In this document: positions 1-10,700 of the stretch, piece after piece
Numbering within the stretch: the first letter of the stretch is position 1
How the letters are laid out: each line of letters starts with the position of its first letter
From: Adenophora triphylla var. japonica
Lineage: Eukaryota > Streptophyta > Magnoliopsida > Asterales > Campanulaceae
Assembly: GCA_022495995.1 (NCBI GenBank)
Contig: JAFEMH010000985.1
Location: 419,501-483,500, forward strand
DNA: 64,000 nt
Direction: 5' to 3'
Notes under the pieces: generated by a model
The model's input: only the letters and a program-made list of their open reading frames with translations
Told to the model about the DNA's origin: nothing
Database searches by the model: none
Made by a program: the position numbers and the translations under genes

Positions 1-279
1 CATCTAGTATTACATTCATTTCCGTTCTAGCTTCTGTACCAACAAGCCCTTATAGTATTGCAAGTAAATATTGTAATATGATACTTAAAAGAGAACTATT
101 AACAACCTTAAAAGTGGATACTCATTTAGGGACAAAAGTTGTCGCAAAATGAACACTCACTTTAAGGACAGAGAGAGTACTAATTACTGTCAGATCTTTG
201 ATTGTGCAGCCATTGTCATACTAGAAAAAAAATTTGTTCCCGAATAAAAATCTGCACTCTTGCTAACATAAAAGTGAGT

Positions 280-1365
280 CTATATATTCATGAGCATGAT
301 GAGTTTAAATTTACCAGAGTACGTAGACATGGAGGGAAAGAAAAACTTTTGAATCCTTCTAATATATGAGATTTTTTTGGCCGGTGTTGAAACATAATCA
401 GGTTCAGCATAATCAGGTTCAGAATAATCAAGACTCTCTTGTAATGCAAGTGCAGACTCGAGATCTACCACAACCTCAGCCATTGTAGGACGTTCCTTGG
501 GACGATTATGTACGCACCTCAGTGCAATTTGTGAAAACTTGCTCGAGCAATTGAGCAAGATCTGCCCACTCAGAGTTGAATCAATAATCTCAAGTAAATT
601 CCCTTCCTTGATAGAGTCTTTTGCCCATCCAACTAAACCCCATTGCTCTTCGTCACGACTTCTATCCACTGCACGTCTCCCACACAACACCTCGAGCAAT
701 ACCACCCCAAATGAATACACGTCAGACTTCCTTGTCAATCTACCAGTCAGGGAATACTCTGGATCTAGATAGCCAGTAGTGCCTTTAATGGCGGTGCTAA
801 CAGAAGTGGATGGCTGATTAGTGGGGCCGATTTTCGACAACCCAAAATCAGAAATCTTGGCTTCCCAATTATCATCCAATAAAATGTTTGAGCTCTTTAT
901 GTCACGGTGTATGACTCCGTGATGGGTACCTGTACCGGAGTGTAGATAGTCCAAACCGCGCGCAGCACCTATGCATATCCTGAGCCTCTGCAACCAAGAT
1001 AATCGAGTTCTGAGTTTGTGGAGATGATCAGCAAGGCTGCCATGGGGCATCAACTCGTAAACAAGTATCATCTCATTCTCATCATCGCCATAACCAGTCA
1101 GGGACACTAGGTGACAATGTCTTAACCTAGAAAGCATCTCGATTTCAGCCCGAAACTCAGAGGCACCTTGCTTAGATCCGGAGTCCAAGCGCTTAATTGC
1201 AGCAGTTGAACCATCATCAAAGGTACCTCTATAAACCTTTCCAAATCCACCCTGACCAATGACCAATTCCTCATCAAAGTTTTGCGTGGCCGATTCAATC
1301 TCAGACAGAGAAAAATGACAGCATAGTTTCTTCCCTGCCAATTTCATCTTATCAGTAGGAATCAT
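280..1365 (-). CDS. Receptor-like cytoplasmic kinase K1 (FERONIA/CrRLK1L-type kinase domain)
   Basis: Intact 361-aa reading frame with ATG at 1365. Seen: FSLSEIESATQNFDEE lead-in, glycine loop VIGQGGFGKV (about residues 35-44), lysine in AAIKRLD, catalytic loop VIHRDIKSSNILL, SDFGLSK, activation-loop end YLDPEYS, and the C-lobe [21 protein letters not shown]. All RD-kinase residues are present, so Ser/Thr kinase activity is expected. There is no signal peptide, malectin domain or obvious membrane span, so it is probably a cytoplasmic kinase. It belongs to a tandem family with K2 (14968-16014) and K3 (39967-41037), from which it differs by about five residues in the first 330 (for example GYG for GYC). 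The frame ends in a basic and hydrophobic tail (KFKLIMLMNI). A phase-1 donor-like site at 313-315 in this tail could instead splice to a downstream exon outside the window. Confidence 0.9.
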   Translation of the reverse strand: MIPTDKMKLAGKKLCCHFSLSEIESATQNFDEELVIGQGGFGKVYRGTFDDGSTAAIKRLDSGSKQGASEFRAEIEMLSRLRHCHLVSLTGYGDDENEMILVYELMPHGSLADHLHKLRTRLSWLQRLRICIGAARGLDYLHSGTGTHHGVIHRDIKSSNILLDDNWEAKISDFGLSKIGPTNQPSTSVSTAIKGTTGYLDPEYSLTGRLTRKSDVYSFGVVLLEVLCGRRAVDRSRDEEQWGLVGWAKDSIKEGNLLEIIDSTLSGQILLNCSSKFSQIALRCVHNRPKERPTMAEVVVDLESALALQESLDYSEPDYAEPDYVSTPAKKISYIRRIQKFFFPSMSTYSGKFKLIMLMNI

Positions 1366-1577
1366 ATTTCCTAAACAGAAACCCTAATCAATAAACAGCA
1401 GAGCTTCAAGAACTTCAATTCATAACAGATAATTGGGTCAATTGAGGTGGCCTGACTTTTGGGAGATGACTTCCTCGCCAAATATATGTGTGGCTGATTC
1501 AATCTCAGACAGATTATTATAAGTGGAAGTAATCAGAAGTTAAATCAGTAACCAGACTGATTGTTTTTTTACCTTTT

Positions 1578-1972
1578 GGGTGTGCTCCCGAGTTTTAAAA
1601 AACGGGAGCAAGGGAAGAATTTTAAAATAATTTGCCTTATAAACTTGCTGTCGAGATTTTTAGGAAGAAATTAGAGGAAAAGCAAAGGAAATTTTTGAGC
1701 AATTCTCTTCTACACAATTCTTTCAAAAATGAGAGAAATGGAAGGAAAGAAAATATTGTTAAAGAAACGTTTTTGATAAACTAATTTTGCCCCTCATATA
1801 TAAACTCATTTTTTCTTTCATAATGGGTACAAATGTAATTTTAATTTTTTTCTTCTCTTTTCTTCCTAACTCGGAATCACCCCGGGGAGAAATTAAATTT
1901 CTTCCCTTCTCTTTCTTCCCCTCCCCTTCTTCCCCTTTCTTTTTTCTCCCTTTAAAACTCAGGAACACACCC
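1578..1972. mobile_element. MITE with GGGTGTG termini, upstream of K1
   Basis: The ends are GGGTGTGCTCCCGAGTTTTA on the left and the inverted GGGTGTGTTCCTGAGTTTTA on the right, so the TIRs are clearly related. The flanks are T-runs, so the exact target duplication is unclear (3-4 T). The interior is AT- and CT-rich without coding sense. The same element lies at 16649-17061 and 41660-42072 upstream of K2 and K3, where the left TIR is damaged, so it predates the tandem duplication. Assignment to the PIF/Harbinger-like group is inference. Confidence 0.6.
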
Positions 1973-2014
1973 TTTTACTGGTTGGACTTATTTCACGAAA
2001 AATCAAAACAAAAC

Positions 2015-2360
2015 TGAAAGTTTAGTGTAAATAGGAAATCAAGTTCAACAAAACAAAAACAGATATATGTACAGATGTGAGACACAATTGTCCTCACAAG
2101 TATAATATGCAACAAAATAAAAACAATAACACAAAGTATTTAAACGTTTACTGGTCCAACTCCAGCAAACAAAGTTTTAAGTATAAAAAGGTTTTTACTA
2201 TTAAAGATCTGAGTTACAGAATCATATAATAATAAGTGAAACAAAAAGATAAAATCAATAAAGCAAGTTCTAAACAATGAGCACTCTTCATTTTTCAATG
2301 GAAGCCTATTATAAACAAAAAAATAATAAAGTACTTGTAAAAAATATAGATGTGTGTTTA
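2015..2360 (-). repeat. Truncated SIRE-like LTR (LTR-a, unit 1)
   Basis: Begins TGAAAGTTTAGTG and matches the complete LTR at 42114-42889 until it is cut at 2360, where it joins the inside of a Mutator-like element. In unit 2 more sequence lies between these two points (22520-23690), so unit 1 has suffered a deletion of roughly 1.2 kb here. Confidence 0.65.
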
Positions 2361-2554
2361 GATCATGTGCAAGTCATGTGTCACTTAAAGGAAGATGTTT
2401 TTTAACACAAATTCGTTTGTTGTTGTTTTAATGCAAATTAAATGAAAATAAATTAACCATATGGTCACTCAACTGATTTATAACTTTATAAAATTCCAGA
2501 ACTACCCTTGTACACAAAAAAACATTACCCCTCCTCTCCCCCTTCTCACACACA

Positions 2555-2557
<3 letters not shown>

Positions 2558-2595
<38 letters not shown>
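2558..2595. repeat. (CT)n microsatellite
   Basis: Run of CT dinucleotides inside the left arm of the Mutator-like element. The right arm has the complementary GA and GTGTGT tract at 3360-3425. Confidence 0.9.
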
Positions 2596-2596
<1 letters not shown>

Positions 2597-2838
2597 AACT
2601 TTCTCTCTCTACCCCTTCTTCTTCCTCATCTTCCAATCCAACCACCTCTCTCTCTCACTCTCTTTTTCTCTCTAAAAAAATCACACAGTACATTCCATTC
2701 CTGTGGGCTCTCTTCAGCACCACCCACAAAAACCAATACCTCTTTAACTCCAAATCATCCCAACTTTATAACCTATGTGTAATGTACCTGAGAAATTTGC
2801 TGAATTGACAGCTTTGAAAGAGATTGGTACATTCAGAA

Positions 2839-3123
2839 ATGGCTTTCAAGGCTACACCAATCCATGTTTGTGCCAATCATCCCAATAATTCTTATTCTCA
2901 ATTGGATTTTAAAGATTCTTGTTTGGACATCAATCACAAGAATTCTTGTTCTGAATTACATTTCAGTTTGACGACGAATCTTGGTCGGCGAATAAGGGAA
3001 ATAAAGGCAACGGCGGCGATGTGGGTGGTTATGGTAACACCAAGAAAGGGAAAGGGAAATTGTTGTAGATCTAGTTGGCAAAAAGGTTTGGGACGATGGG
3101 AGGGGGAATGGCTATCTATCTAG
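2839..3123 (+). pseudogene. Captured gene 5' fragment inside Mutator-like element (unrecognised protein)
   Basis: Open frame of 94 codons from ATG 2839 (starts MAFKATPIHVCANHPN), preceded by about 150 bp that reads like a 5' leader. A second copy at 24155-24439 in unit 2 has the same length. I do not recognise the protein. Nearly all base differences between the copies change an amino acid (for example LDFK/LAFK, SELH/SKLH), which suggests no purifying selection. The frame ends in low-complexity sequence where the captured part probably meets the transposon arm. Best read as host exon 1 picked up by a Pack-MULE-like element, not a working gene. Confidence 0.4.
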
Positions 3124-4350
3124 TTGTTTGAGGATGGTGGTCACTAGTCAGCCGATGGAATGGAGCGGCGCTAGAGTGGGGAACGGGAATGTGGGGTGGA
3201 CAATAAGATAGGAGGTGGCGGGGCGGAGCTGGGGGAGAGGGGCAAGGAAGGCGACGACGGTGGTTAGGGTTGGGTGGCGAGAGGGGAGTGGAGGGTGGAG
3301 GTGGGGGTGATGCTGGGGGAGCTGATGGAGGTGGGTGGATTGGAAGATGAGGAAGAAGATGGGGATAGAGAGAGAAAGTTAAAGAGAGAGAGACAGATAA
3401 AGTGTGTGTGTGTGTGTGTGAGAGAGAGGGGGGAGGAGGGGTAAGGTTTTTTTTGGTATAAGGGTATTTCTGGAATTTTATAAAGTTATAAATCATTTGA
3501 TGGACCATATGATTGATTTATTTTTATTTAATTTGCATTAAAATACCAACGAAAGAATTTGTGTTAAAAAAATCATCATCCGTTAAGTGACATGTGACTT
3601 GCACGTGATCATTTAACGGATTTTTATAACGAAATTGGTTAAAGACCCTGAAACGTTAATAGAATATGAACTTTGTACCCTATATTGTAATTAATGATAG
3701 AATGGGGCCTATATTAGGAACACCCCCTAAACTTTGGGGCCCAAAATGTCATTCGCCCATATACAAATTGAAAGTTTAATATAACTAGGAAATCAGTTTC
3801 AACATAACAGACTATGAATGTGAGTACAGATGTGAGTTACAACTGTTCACACATCCACTACAAAGCAGCGGAATAAAATTAAGAACACAAAGATTAAACG
3901 TTTACTGGTTCTGTCCCAGCAAATAAGGCTTTAAGCACAAAAAGGTTTTCACTATTAAAGATCTGTTTTACAGAAGCAAACACGAATAAGTGAAACAAAA
4001 AGATTAAAATACTAAAGCAAGTTCTAACCAACTTCTAAACCAAAAACAATTTTCTTTTACCAAGGAAACCATATTCTAAACATAAAAAGAACAAAGAACT
4101 TGAATGAAATCTAGATGTCAGTTCAGATATAAGAAACAACTGCACTCACAACCTAAAAAGCTATCTTTAATCCGTGAATAACAAAGTATTTTCTCTTCCA
4201 AAGAATTCTCAATGCTCTCTCTTCTCATTGTGCCGATATGCACATTTGAGAATTTATTCAATCAATCAACCTATTCGTTATTTGACGCAATCTATATTCT
4301 ACAAGGAAAGAAGAGATTGACACTAATAAGGAAAGAGATTTGTATTATTA

Positions 4351-5274
4351 GACCATCTACAATGGTTTCAATAACCAAACAACATTCAACACTCACTTTA
4401 ACACTTCACATCAGCTTCTCTCTCTTCCACCTAATAATTCAACACATCATTCAATTTTTAACCCTACAATGGTTTTGTTTAATAAAATTCAACACCCTTC
4501 CAACTCATCATCCTATTATCCCACCACTTTTATTTTATTTTATATTCTTTATTTTTATGATTAGTAAAATAATAATAATTATTATTATCATTTATAATTA
4601 AAAAAATACATCATACTTAATTAAATTTTTAATTGCAATTAAATAAATACAAAAAATGACGATAATTGCTATTAAAACAAAGAAAAGTTACAATGAGCAT
4701 ACGACACAATAGACTCGACTCACAATACAATAAAACTATTAAATCACACATTAAAAGACTTAAAAGTAATACATCATTGCAGAAAAATGACATAAACCTA
4801 GAAATTACCTGAATTTTGAGTGTTAAAATGGTTATTATTGGGATCTATTTCACTAAAAAGAGGGTTTTTTTTGTGGAAAATGAAGGATAATTGAGAAATT
4901 TATATTGAAAAAAGAGTGGTTTTTTTTCTGTGTCCAAATCAAATGAAAGAGGACTCTATTTATAGAGAAAAAAAATTATGAATTTTGGTGTAAAAAAAAT
5001 TAATTTTTTTTTTGATATAAGGTAATTGCCTTTGAAAAATTCGGATGAGATTTGGAAAAAAAAATCAGTGACCAATCATGCTATGCCAAGTGGCCAAAAC
5101 GGCCCTATCTGGTGGCGCCACGTGGCAAGGAACGGGGCTTCTTCATGGATTCAATACCTGTTGAATTTATTCAACACTCCTCGTTCTTTTAAAAACTTTC
5201 AATAGGCCCCTCCAAAGATTTCAAATGGATTCAATAGTTGATTTTTTTTTTTCAACAACCCATTGTAAATGGCC
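4351..5274. mobile_element. Tourist/PIF-Harbinger MITE (unit 1)
   Basis: TSD TTA at 4348-4350 and 5275-5277. The TIRs are GACCATCTACAATGG and inverted GGCCATTTACAATGG. It is 924 bp with no transposase. The orthologous copy is 28012-29015, so it was present before the units split. Apparent reading frames starting at 4212 and 27873 merely run from LTR into this MITE. Confidence 0.8.
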
Positions 5275-5856
5275 TTAATCCTAATCTAAATAAGTCACAA
5301 TATATTTACATAAATAAAAAATATGTACATATTTAACAATGTCCTTTTTCAAATATGATTTTACATCTTTGATAGAAAAGTCAAAAATCTACTTACTAAA
5401 TTTATTAAGGGCAAATGACAATTTAGGGTCTGAAGTCTACAAAGAGGTACCAGATTGGGGTATGAAGTCTTAAATATGTCAATTTAGGGCCCAAAGTTAC
5501 TATTTTGATCAATTTGGGGGTTTTTATGTTTTTCGTCCAAAAAGGTCGTTAAGTTACCAAGTGTGATTCACGTGAGATTCAGTGAGGACATTTTGGTCAT
5601 TTCGCGTTCAGGCCCCAATCTGGTACCTCCTCGTAGACTTCAGTCCCTAAATTGTCATTTGCCCTATAAAATAAAAAATAAAAATATTTAGTTTTTTTTT
5701 TTTACAAAAAATAATTAGTAAATTTAAAATATTGAAAAAAATAAAGATAATAGTTAATATGATTTAAAATAATTTAAGATATTAACTATTATCCTTTTTT
5801 CTAATAATTTAAATTACTAATTATTTTGCTTCAAAAAAATTATTAATTATTTTAGA

Positions 5857-6110
5857 TTGGATAATTTATAAAATATATAAATAAAAATAGATTAAATAAA
5901 ATAAATATTTACAAAAAATATGCTTACCCAATTTATATTTTTTTCTTAATCAAGTTTTTTTTAATGAAACACAATTTAACTAATTAGTTAAATTGTGTTT
6001 CATTAAAAAAAACTTGATTAAGAAAAAAATATAAATTGGGTAAGCATATTTTTTGTAAATATTTATTTTATTTAATCTATTTTTATTTATATATTTTATA
6101 AATTATTCAA
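5857..6110. repeat. Near-perfect 254-bp palindrome without spacer
   Basis: Centre between 5983 and 5984 (AACTAA/TTAGTT). Arms of about 127 bp match base for base over at least the inner 120 bp, including the ACACAATTTAAC and GCTTACCCAATTTATA blocks. Very AT-rich. It could extrude as a cruciform, or come from a hairpin-type transposition or repair event. Confidence 0.9.
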
Positions 6111-6777
6111 TTTATAAAATATTTTTTGGAACATTAATAAATTATTTTAGTAGCATTATTATATTTAAACTAAAGCTAAATATTTCAGTTTTTAAGGAAT
6201 ATATATTTATTTCATTGATTTTAAAATAATCATATAGATATAAATAATTATATAATGAATAAGAAAATTATAAAATAAAAATATTTTTTACCAAAAAAAA
6301 AAAAAAAACTCACTTACAGTTTCTTTTTCCCCTTCAAAAAAAAAAACTTTAAAAAAAACAAACAAACAATTTCTTCCCCAAATCTCTCCTCCCTTCCACC
6401 CCGTCTCCTTCCCCTTCTTTTTGATTCCATGGCTCCCTCATATCCACCTCAAAAAACCCACCTTCTCTGGCCACCCAACCCCATCCCCCACTCTCTCCTT
6501 CTATCTTCCAACACTTCAGCGCCTCCATTACCCCTCCTCTTGCCCCTCAAGCGAAATCACCTCCCCCACCAAATCGTCTGCCGCCGATGACCCTTTCACC
6601 CACCACATAATCGGATTTTGAAATTAGATCCGAAAGAGGAAGCGACGGCTTAAAAGGCTTGTGACTTGATTGGTTTTGATTTGAATTTGAGTTTTTAATA
6701 CTTGAATTTGGTGGTGGGGTTGTGGCTTTTATGTTGATTGTGTTGAAGGGTGAGACAATGATGTTGGTGGCTTTGTG

Positions 6778-7056
6778 TTAATAGTGGTGGATTTGTGTTG
6801 ATGGGGTTGTATAGGCGGAAGGGGTGTTTATGATGGTGTGTGGTGGGTGGTGTCGTAGGTGGTGGGTGGTGGCTTTGTCGACGTTGTTCTTGTTGTCGGA
6901 GTCTTTGCCGCCGCTGAGTTTGGATTTGGTTGCACTAGCGACTAATTTGGCGCTGGATAAGAGCTCGGAGTTTGATGGTTTTGGGTGTTGTTTATTGGGG
7001 CCGGCGGCGGTTGTGGTGGTGGGTTTGCTGTGTTTTTGGTGGGGGAATGAGTCCAT
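6778..7056 (-). pseudogene. Captured nodulin-related protein 1-like gene fragment
   Basis: Frame from ATG 7056. Residues 1-62 (to about 6871) include KPSNSELLSSAKLVASATKS followed by a lysine and aspartate rich stretch ending NNVDKA. This resembles the N-terminus of plant nodulin-related protein 1-like proteins, small stress-related proteins of about 100 aa. After VDKA the frame becomes His/Pro/Thr low complexity and the rest of the family is missing. The fragment lies in antisense to the element's right side and abuts its TIR. Recognition is from memory of the family. It is not a functional gene. Confidence 0.55.
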
Positions 7057-7516
7057 TGTTTTGTCAATTTAGGGCCTGAAGTTTACGCGAAAGGACCAAA
7101 ATGCCCTCACTGAATCTCACGAGAATCGCACGTGGTAACTTGACGGCCTTTTTGGACGGAAAACGTCAAAAAGTCCCAAATTGATCAAAATAGTAACTTT
7201 GGGCCCTAAATTGGCATATTTAAGACTTCAGGCCCCAATCTGGTACCTCCTCGTAGACTTCAGGCCCTAAATTGTCATTTGCCCATTTATTAATTGGTTT
7301 CAATTTAGGGAAATAAATACTCCCTCCGTCCCACCAAGAGTGTCACCTTTTTAGGGGTGGCATGCAAATTAAGAAAAAAAGGGGAAAGAAAAAATATTGT
7401 GAGTGTAATTTGAAAATAGGAGAGAGAATTAGTGGAGGAAATAATGAATTTAAAAAGTGTTGTGAGTGTAGAGGAGAGAGAATTAGTGGAGGGAATAGTG
7501 GATGGGATAATAGAAT

Positions 7517-8078
7517 TGTTGTGAATTCACGCAGCGGAACGGCCCAAGCTTTGAAGTAATAACAAGAGCAACACACACGAAAAGTAAATCACACACAAAG
7601 GAACACACAAGAATTGTTAACCCGGTTCGTTGCAACAACAACTACGTCCGGGGGCGCTACCAAGCCAAAATATTCTCTCTAATATTTTCAGATGTTACAA
7701 TTTGTTTCTAGGCTATCACATGTATTTATAGGGAACAATAAATCAAATCCTAGTAATAAAAGAATTCCTACTCAAGAAAGTAATCTTCTTTCTTCACAAG
7801 TCATTCCAAATATTACTACCAAAAGGAATCACCAATGTAGGAGGAGATCTTGTCCAAATAGGAAACCAATCAGCTGCAGAAAATATCCTCCTCGTCACGT
7901 GGACGGTCGCCTACCACGCCATGGGCGGTCGCCCAAGTAGGAAATTCCCCGAGCCCAATCTTACGTCTGGCGGGCGGTCGTCCATCACCACCTTGGGCGG
8001 TCGCCCAGCTCGACAGTCACTCCTCGGCGATTTTCTTCTTGATTCCTTTATCCATGGCTTTGACTCCACATCCCAACA
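7517..8078 (-). repeat. 3' LTR of copia element
   Basis: Starts TG and ends CA, and pairs with 9714-10276. It contains GGGCGGTCGCCCA-like palindromes repeated four times. It differs from its partner near 7905-7915 and 7965-7975. Confidence 0.85.
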
Positions 8079-8169
8079 ATCTCCCACCTGGAGACAAACC
8101 ATCCATGATATCTCTCTTGAAACAAATTTCAGTGGCCAGCTATTGCGTTGGTAGCGTCCGGCCTCTTGT

Positions 8170-8880
8170 CTAGTTATCCAAGTGAGTTGAAGCTGAGCTA
8201 CGCTTCAACATAACTGTCGGTTCTACCATGCTCCGAGTCTTCATTCCGAATGATCCTCCCTGCACATCCCCGCTCACTTTCTTGCTAACTATCGATCCTG
8301 AACAGCGCGAATCCACGTGCCCCACACAATCACAAGCTTGGAACCTTTGTGTGTTCTTTGCAACCCATCGCATCACCGTTCTAGATCCCGCTCCCATGTT
8401 GGCCAAATTGGCTCCGCGTCGGCCGACTTCATCACCCAATTTTCTACCAACATACCGTTTAGTGAAATTTCTCCCACCATGTCGATCTCGGCCACCACCA
8501 TTCATCATTGGGATGCGCCCTCGTTTCCCCCAACGACTCATGTTGCATGTGGTATACAACATATTTTCCACGCCGCCACGAGCCACCAAGCTAGCTCCGC
8601 GGTTTACCTTCCATGTCCCACAACCGAAGGTCACCACACAACCCTCCTTATCAAGTTGCCTTATGGAAATCAAGTTCCTCTTCAAATCCGGAATATGTCG
8701 CACATCACGTAGCCGCAAAACAGTCCCATCCGTTGCTTTGACCCGAACAACCCCCTTTCCAATGACCTTGACAGGATTATTGTTTCCCAAACGAACAACC
8801 CCAAAATCACCCGGAACGTACTGCTCCATTCTTTCTGCACTGGTGCATGAATGAAACGTCGAGCCCGAATCCAAAACCCA
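8170..8880 (-). pseudogene. copia aspartic protease / GAG-pre-integrase remnant
   Basis: The translation contains the protease motif LDSGSTFHSC, then KVIGKGVVRVKATDGTVLRL, DVRHIPDLKRNLISIRQL and a VENMLYTT segment typical of the GAG-pre-integrase region. It is out of frame with gag: an in-frame stop separates it from the upstream frame and no ATG starts it, so it is not expressed as a normal polyprotein. The sequence then degenerates towards the LTR, with no integrase zinc motif or DDE. Confidence 0.75.
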
Positions 8881-8930
8881 CGAATCTGTTGACTTGCTCC
8901 CACTCCAAGATTAATGCATCCGCTATCTCC

Positions 8931-9659
8931 TCAGCAACATTCAATTCCTTCGCTCTGCTCGACCGCCGGACAACTTCTCCTAAAGTGCCCCTTCTCCCCA
9001 CAATCATAGCAAGTAATCACCTTCTTGCCACCCTTACTCTTTTCACCGACATTTAGTGCTAGCCCCGATGTCCCACTCTTGCTCTTCCTACGAATTTCTT
9101 CGCCAAGAATCACATCAACGACATCCGAAAAATTCAACTTCACTTTTCCTGTTGAAACGTTAACTGCTATCGCAGTCGTATCCCAACTTTCCGGTAAAGA
9201 AGAAAGTAATATCAACGCTAGTACCTCGTCATCAAGAGTAACAGCCACGGAAGACAGTTGGGTCGCAGTAGATTTGAATTCACTTATATGCTTTGTTGCC
9301 GACATGCCCTCCACCATCCTTACGTTCAACAGCTTCCTCATTAGATGAGCTTTATTCGCCGCCGATGGGGCCTCGTACATGCTCGCCAACATCTGTAACA
9401 TCTCCATGGTAGTCTTCGCCTCCAAAACATTCTTCGCCACATCCTTGGTCAACGTTTGCTTAACAAGCCCTAACGCTTTCCGATCCATGATTTCGAATTT
9501 TGCTTCCTCTATGTCCGCCGGCTTTTCTTTTAATGGTAGATACAAATCCTTGTTCCACAGAACATCCTCGATTTGTGTCTTCCAAAAATTGAAATCCGTC
9601 CCATCAAACTTTTCGATCAACACCTTATTACCATCCTCCAAAGCTCCCAAGAAATCCAT
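8931..9659 (-). CDS. copia gag-like nucleocapsid protein
   Basis: ATG at 9659 (MDFLGALEDGNKV), 242 codons. I chose this start over the longer frame because the upstream part is primer site and LTR. Seen: GTDFNFWKTQIEDVLW, the UBN2-type gag core (KAHLMRKLLNVRMVEG, LALILLSSLPESWD), and a C-terminal CCHC knuckle CYDCGEKGHFRRSC. Ends soon after the knuckle (SEGIECC, then stop). Complete enough to form capsid-like particles in principle; expression is unknown. Confidence 0.8.
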   Translation of the reverse strand: MDFLGALEDGNKVLIEKFDGTDFNFWKTQIEDVLWNKDLYLPLKEKPADIEEAKFEIMDRKALGLVKQTLTKDVAKNVLEAKTTMEMLQMLASMYEAPSAANKAHLMRKLLNVRMVEGMSATKHISEFKSTATQLSSVAVTLDDEVLALILLSSLPESWDTTAIAVNVSTGKVKLNFSDVVDVILGEEIRRKSKSGTSGLALNVGEKSKGGKKVITCYDCGEKGHFRRSCPAVEQSEGIECC

Positions 9660-9713
9660 AGCAAAAGATAACCCAAGCAATGATTCGACAAAACCAAAGG
9701 CTCTGATACCAGT

Positions 9714-10276
9714 TGTTGTGAATTCACGCAGCGGAACGGCCCAAGCTTTGAAGTAATAACAAGAGCAACACACACGAAAAGTAAATCACACACAAAGGAA
9801 CACACAAGAATTGTTAACCCGGTTCGTTGCAACAACAACTACGTCCGGGGGCGCTACCAAGCCAAAATATTCTCTCTAATATTTTCAGATGTTACAATTT
9901 GTTTCTAGGCTATCACATGTATTTATAGGGAACAATAAATCAAATCCTAGTAATAAAAGAATTCCTACTCAAGAAAGTAATCTTCTTTCTTCACAAGTCC
10001 TTCCAAATATTACTACCAAAAGGAATCACCAATGTAGGAGGAGATCTTGTCCAAATAGGAAACCAATCAGCTGCAGAAAATATCCTCCTCGTCACGTGGG
10101 CGGTCGCCCACCACGCCATGGGCGGTCGCCCAAGTAGGAAATTCCCCGAGCCCAATCTTCTGTACAACTGGGCGGTCGTCCATCACCACCTTGGGCGGTC
10201 GCCCAGCTCGACAGTCACTCCTCGGCGATTTTCTTCTTGATTCCTTTATCCATGGCTTTGACTCCACATCCCAACA
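9714..10276 (-). repeat. 5' LTR of copia element
   Basis: Partner of 7517-8078. Directly adjacent on the inner side is the primer-binding sequence at 9699-9712. Confidence 0.85.
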
Positions 10277-10700
10277 AGAATATTAATAAAACATTTCCTT
10301 TTTTGGAAAGGTGACACTTTAAACGAGACGCCATTTTGGATAAAAAGTGACACTTGGAGTGGGACAGAGGGAGTATTTCCTAAATCTGACTCTTTCACAA
10401 ATATCATAGACTCGTCAATGATGGAAATCTCATTCCATGTAGAATGAATGTTCCATCTCTTGAAGCGTGTGTTAGTGTCTTGAAGATACTAGAATCCCTT
10501 TGTAGTGTCATGAACATCCAGTTTTAAATATGTGTCCCTGCTAGCTTTCGTACCAGAAGAGCCCTTATAGTATTGCAAGTATAAGAGGAGTAATATTTAT
10601 TGCATAACTTTGACTGTGCAGCCAATACTCATACTGAGATTTTTCTGTACTGCAGTTAAAATTCCGCACTCTTGCTAAAATACTTGTAAGACATAGTAGA

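Larger units (their letters stand above)
2361..3758. mobile_element. Mutator-like element, left end lost (unit 1 copy)
   Basis: The right end is intact (…CATTCGCCC, then ATATACAAA). The left end is missing compared with the full copy at 23337-26915. Long inverted arms of about 300 bp are visible: 2400-2665 pairs with 3320-3640, including CT-rich and GA-rich tracts and the shared text around AATTTGCATTA. There is no transposase. The centre carries what looks like a captured gene start (2839-3123). Confidence 0.7.
5409..7284. mobile_element. Mutator-like (Pack-MULE-type) element, 1.9 kb
   Basis: Perfect 9-bp target duplication ATTTATTAA at 5400-5408 and 7285-7293, the Mutator hallmark. The TIR starts GGGCAAATGACAATTTAGGG and extends about 200 bp (5409-5600 versus 7075-7284). 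An extra inverted copy of the terminus ends at about 5666, so the left end itself can fold back. Inside are a 254-bp palindrome (5857-6110) and a captured gene fragment (6871-7056). No transposase. Absent from the same site in unit 2. Confidence 0.85.
7517..10276 (-). mobile_element. Non-autonomous Ty1/copia element with gag and protease remnant only
   Basis: LTRs of 562 and 563 bp (7517-8078, 9714-10276) start TGTTGTGAATTC and end CCCAACA on the plus strand, with TSD AGAAT at 7512-7516 and 10277-10281. On the minus strand the primer site CTGGTATCAGAGCC (9699-9712) follows the 5' LTR, matching initiator-tRNA-Met use. A purine tract (GGTGGGAGA) precedes the 3' LTR. Between them only gag and a protease/GAG-pre-integrase region occur. 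Integrase, reverse transcriptase and RNase H are absent. The LTRs differ at several positions, so it is not brand new. It would depend on a partner for transposition. Confidence 0.88.
7320..10373. mobile_element. Stowaway MITE split by a copia element
   Basis: Starts CTCCCTCCGTCCCACC and ends in the inverted GGGACAGAGGGAG, with TA target duplications at 7318-7319 and 10374-10375. The MITE proper is about 0.29 kb (7320-7516 and 10282-10373). Its typical interior is visible (GTGTCACCTTTTT versus AAAAAGTGACAC). The rest is the nested LTR element. Confidence 0.85.
3769..10397 (-). mobile_element. SIRE-like solo LTR, expanded by three insertions (unit 1)
   Basis: The LTR text occupies 3769-4350, 5278-5408, 7294-7317 and 10376-10397, together about 0.76 kb. 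It starts TGAAAGTTTA and ends CTCTTTCA. The 5-bp target duplication CAAAT is present at 3764-3768 and 10398-10402, which shows a solo LTR left by LTR-LTR recombination. The inserts are a Tourist MITE, a Mutator-like element and a Stowaway. The allelic position in unit 2 is 26926-33477. Confidence 0.8.

Noticed and set aside
497..772. Plus-strand frame repeated at 15146 and 40169
   Set aside because: Antisense shadow of the kinase genes; conserved only because the kinases are.
4212..4601. 129-codon frame, repeated at 27873
   Set aside because: Runs across an LTR/Tourist junction; ends in low complexity.
8228..8854. Plus-strand frame antisense to the copia protease region
   Set aside because: Shadow of the minus-strand coding sequence; no domain.
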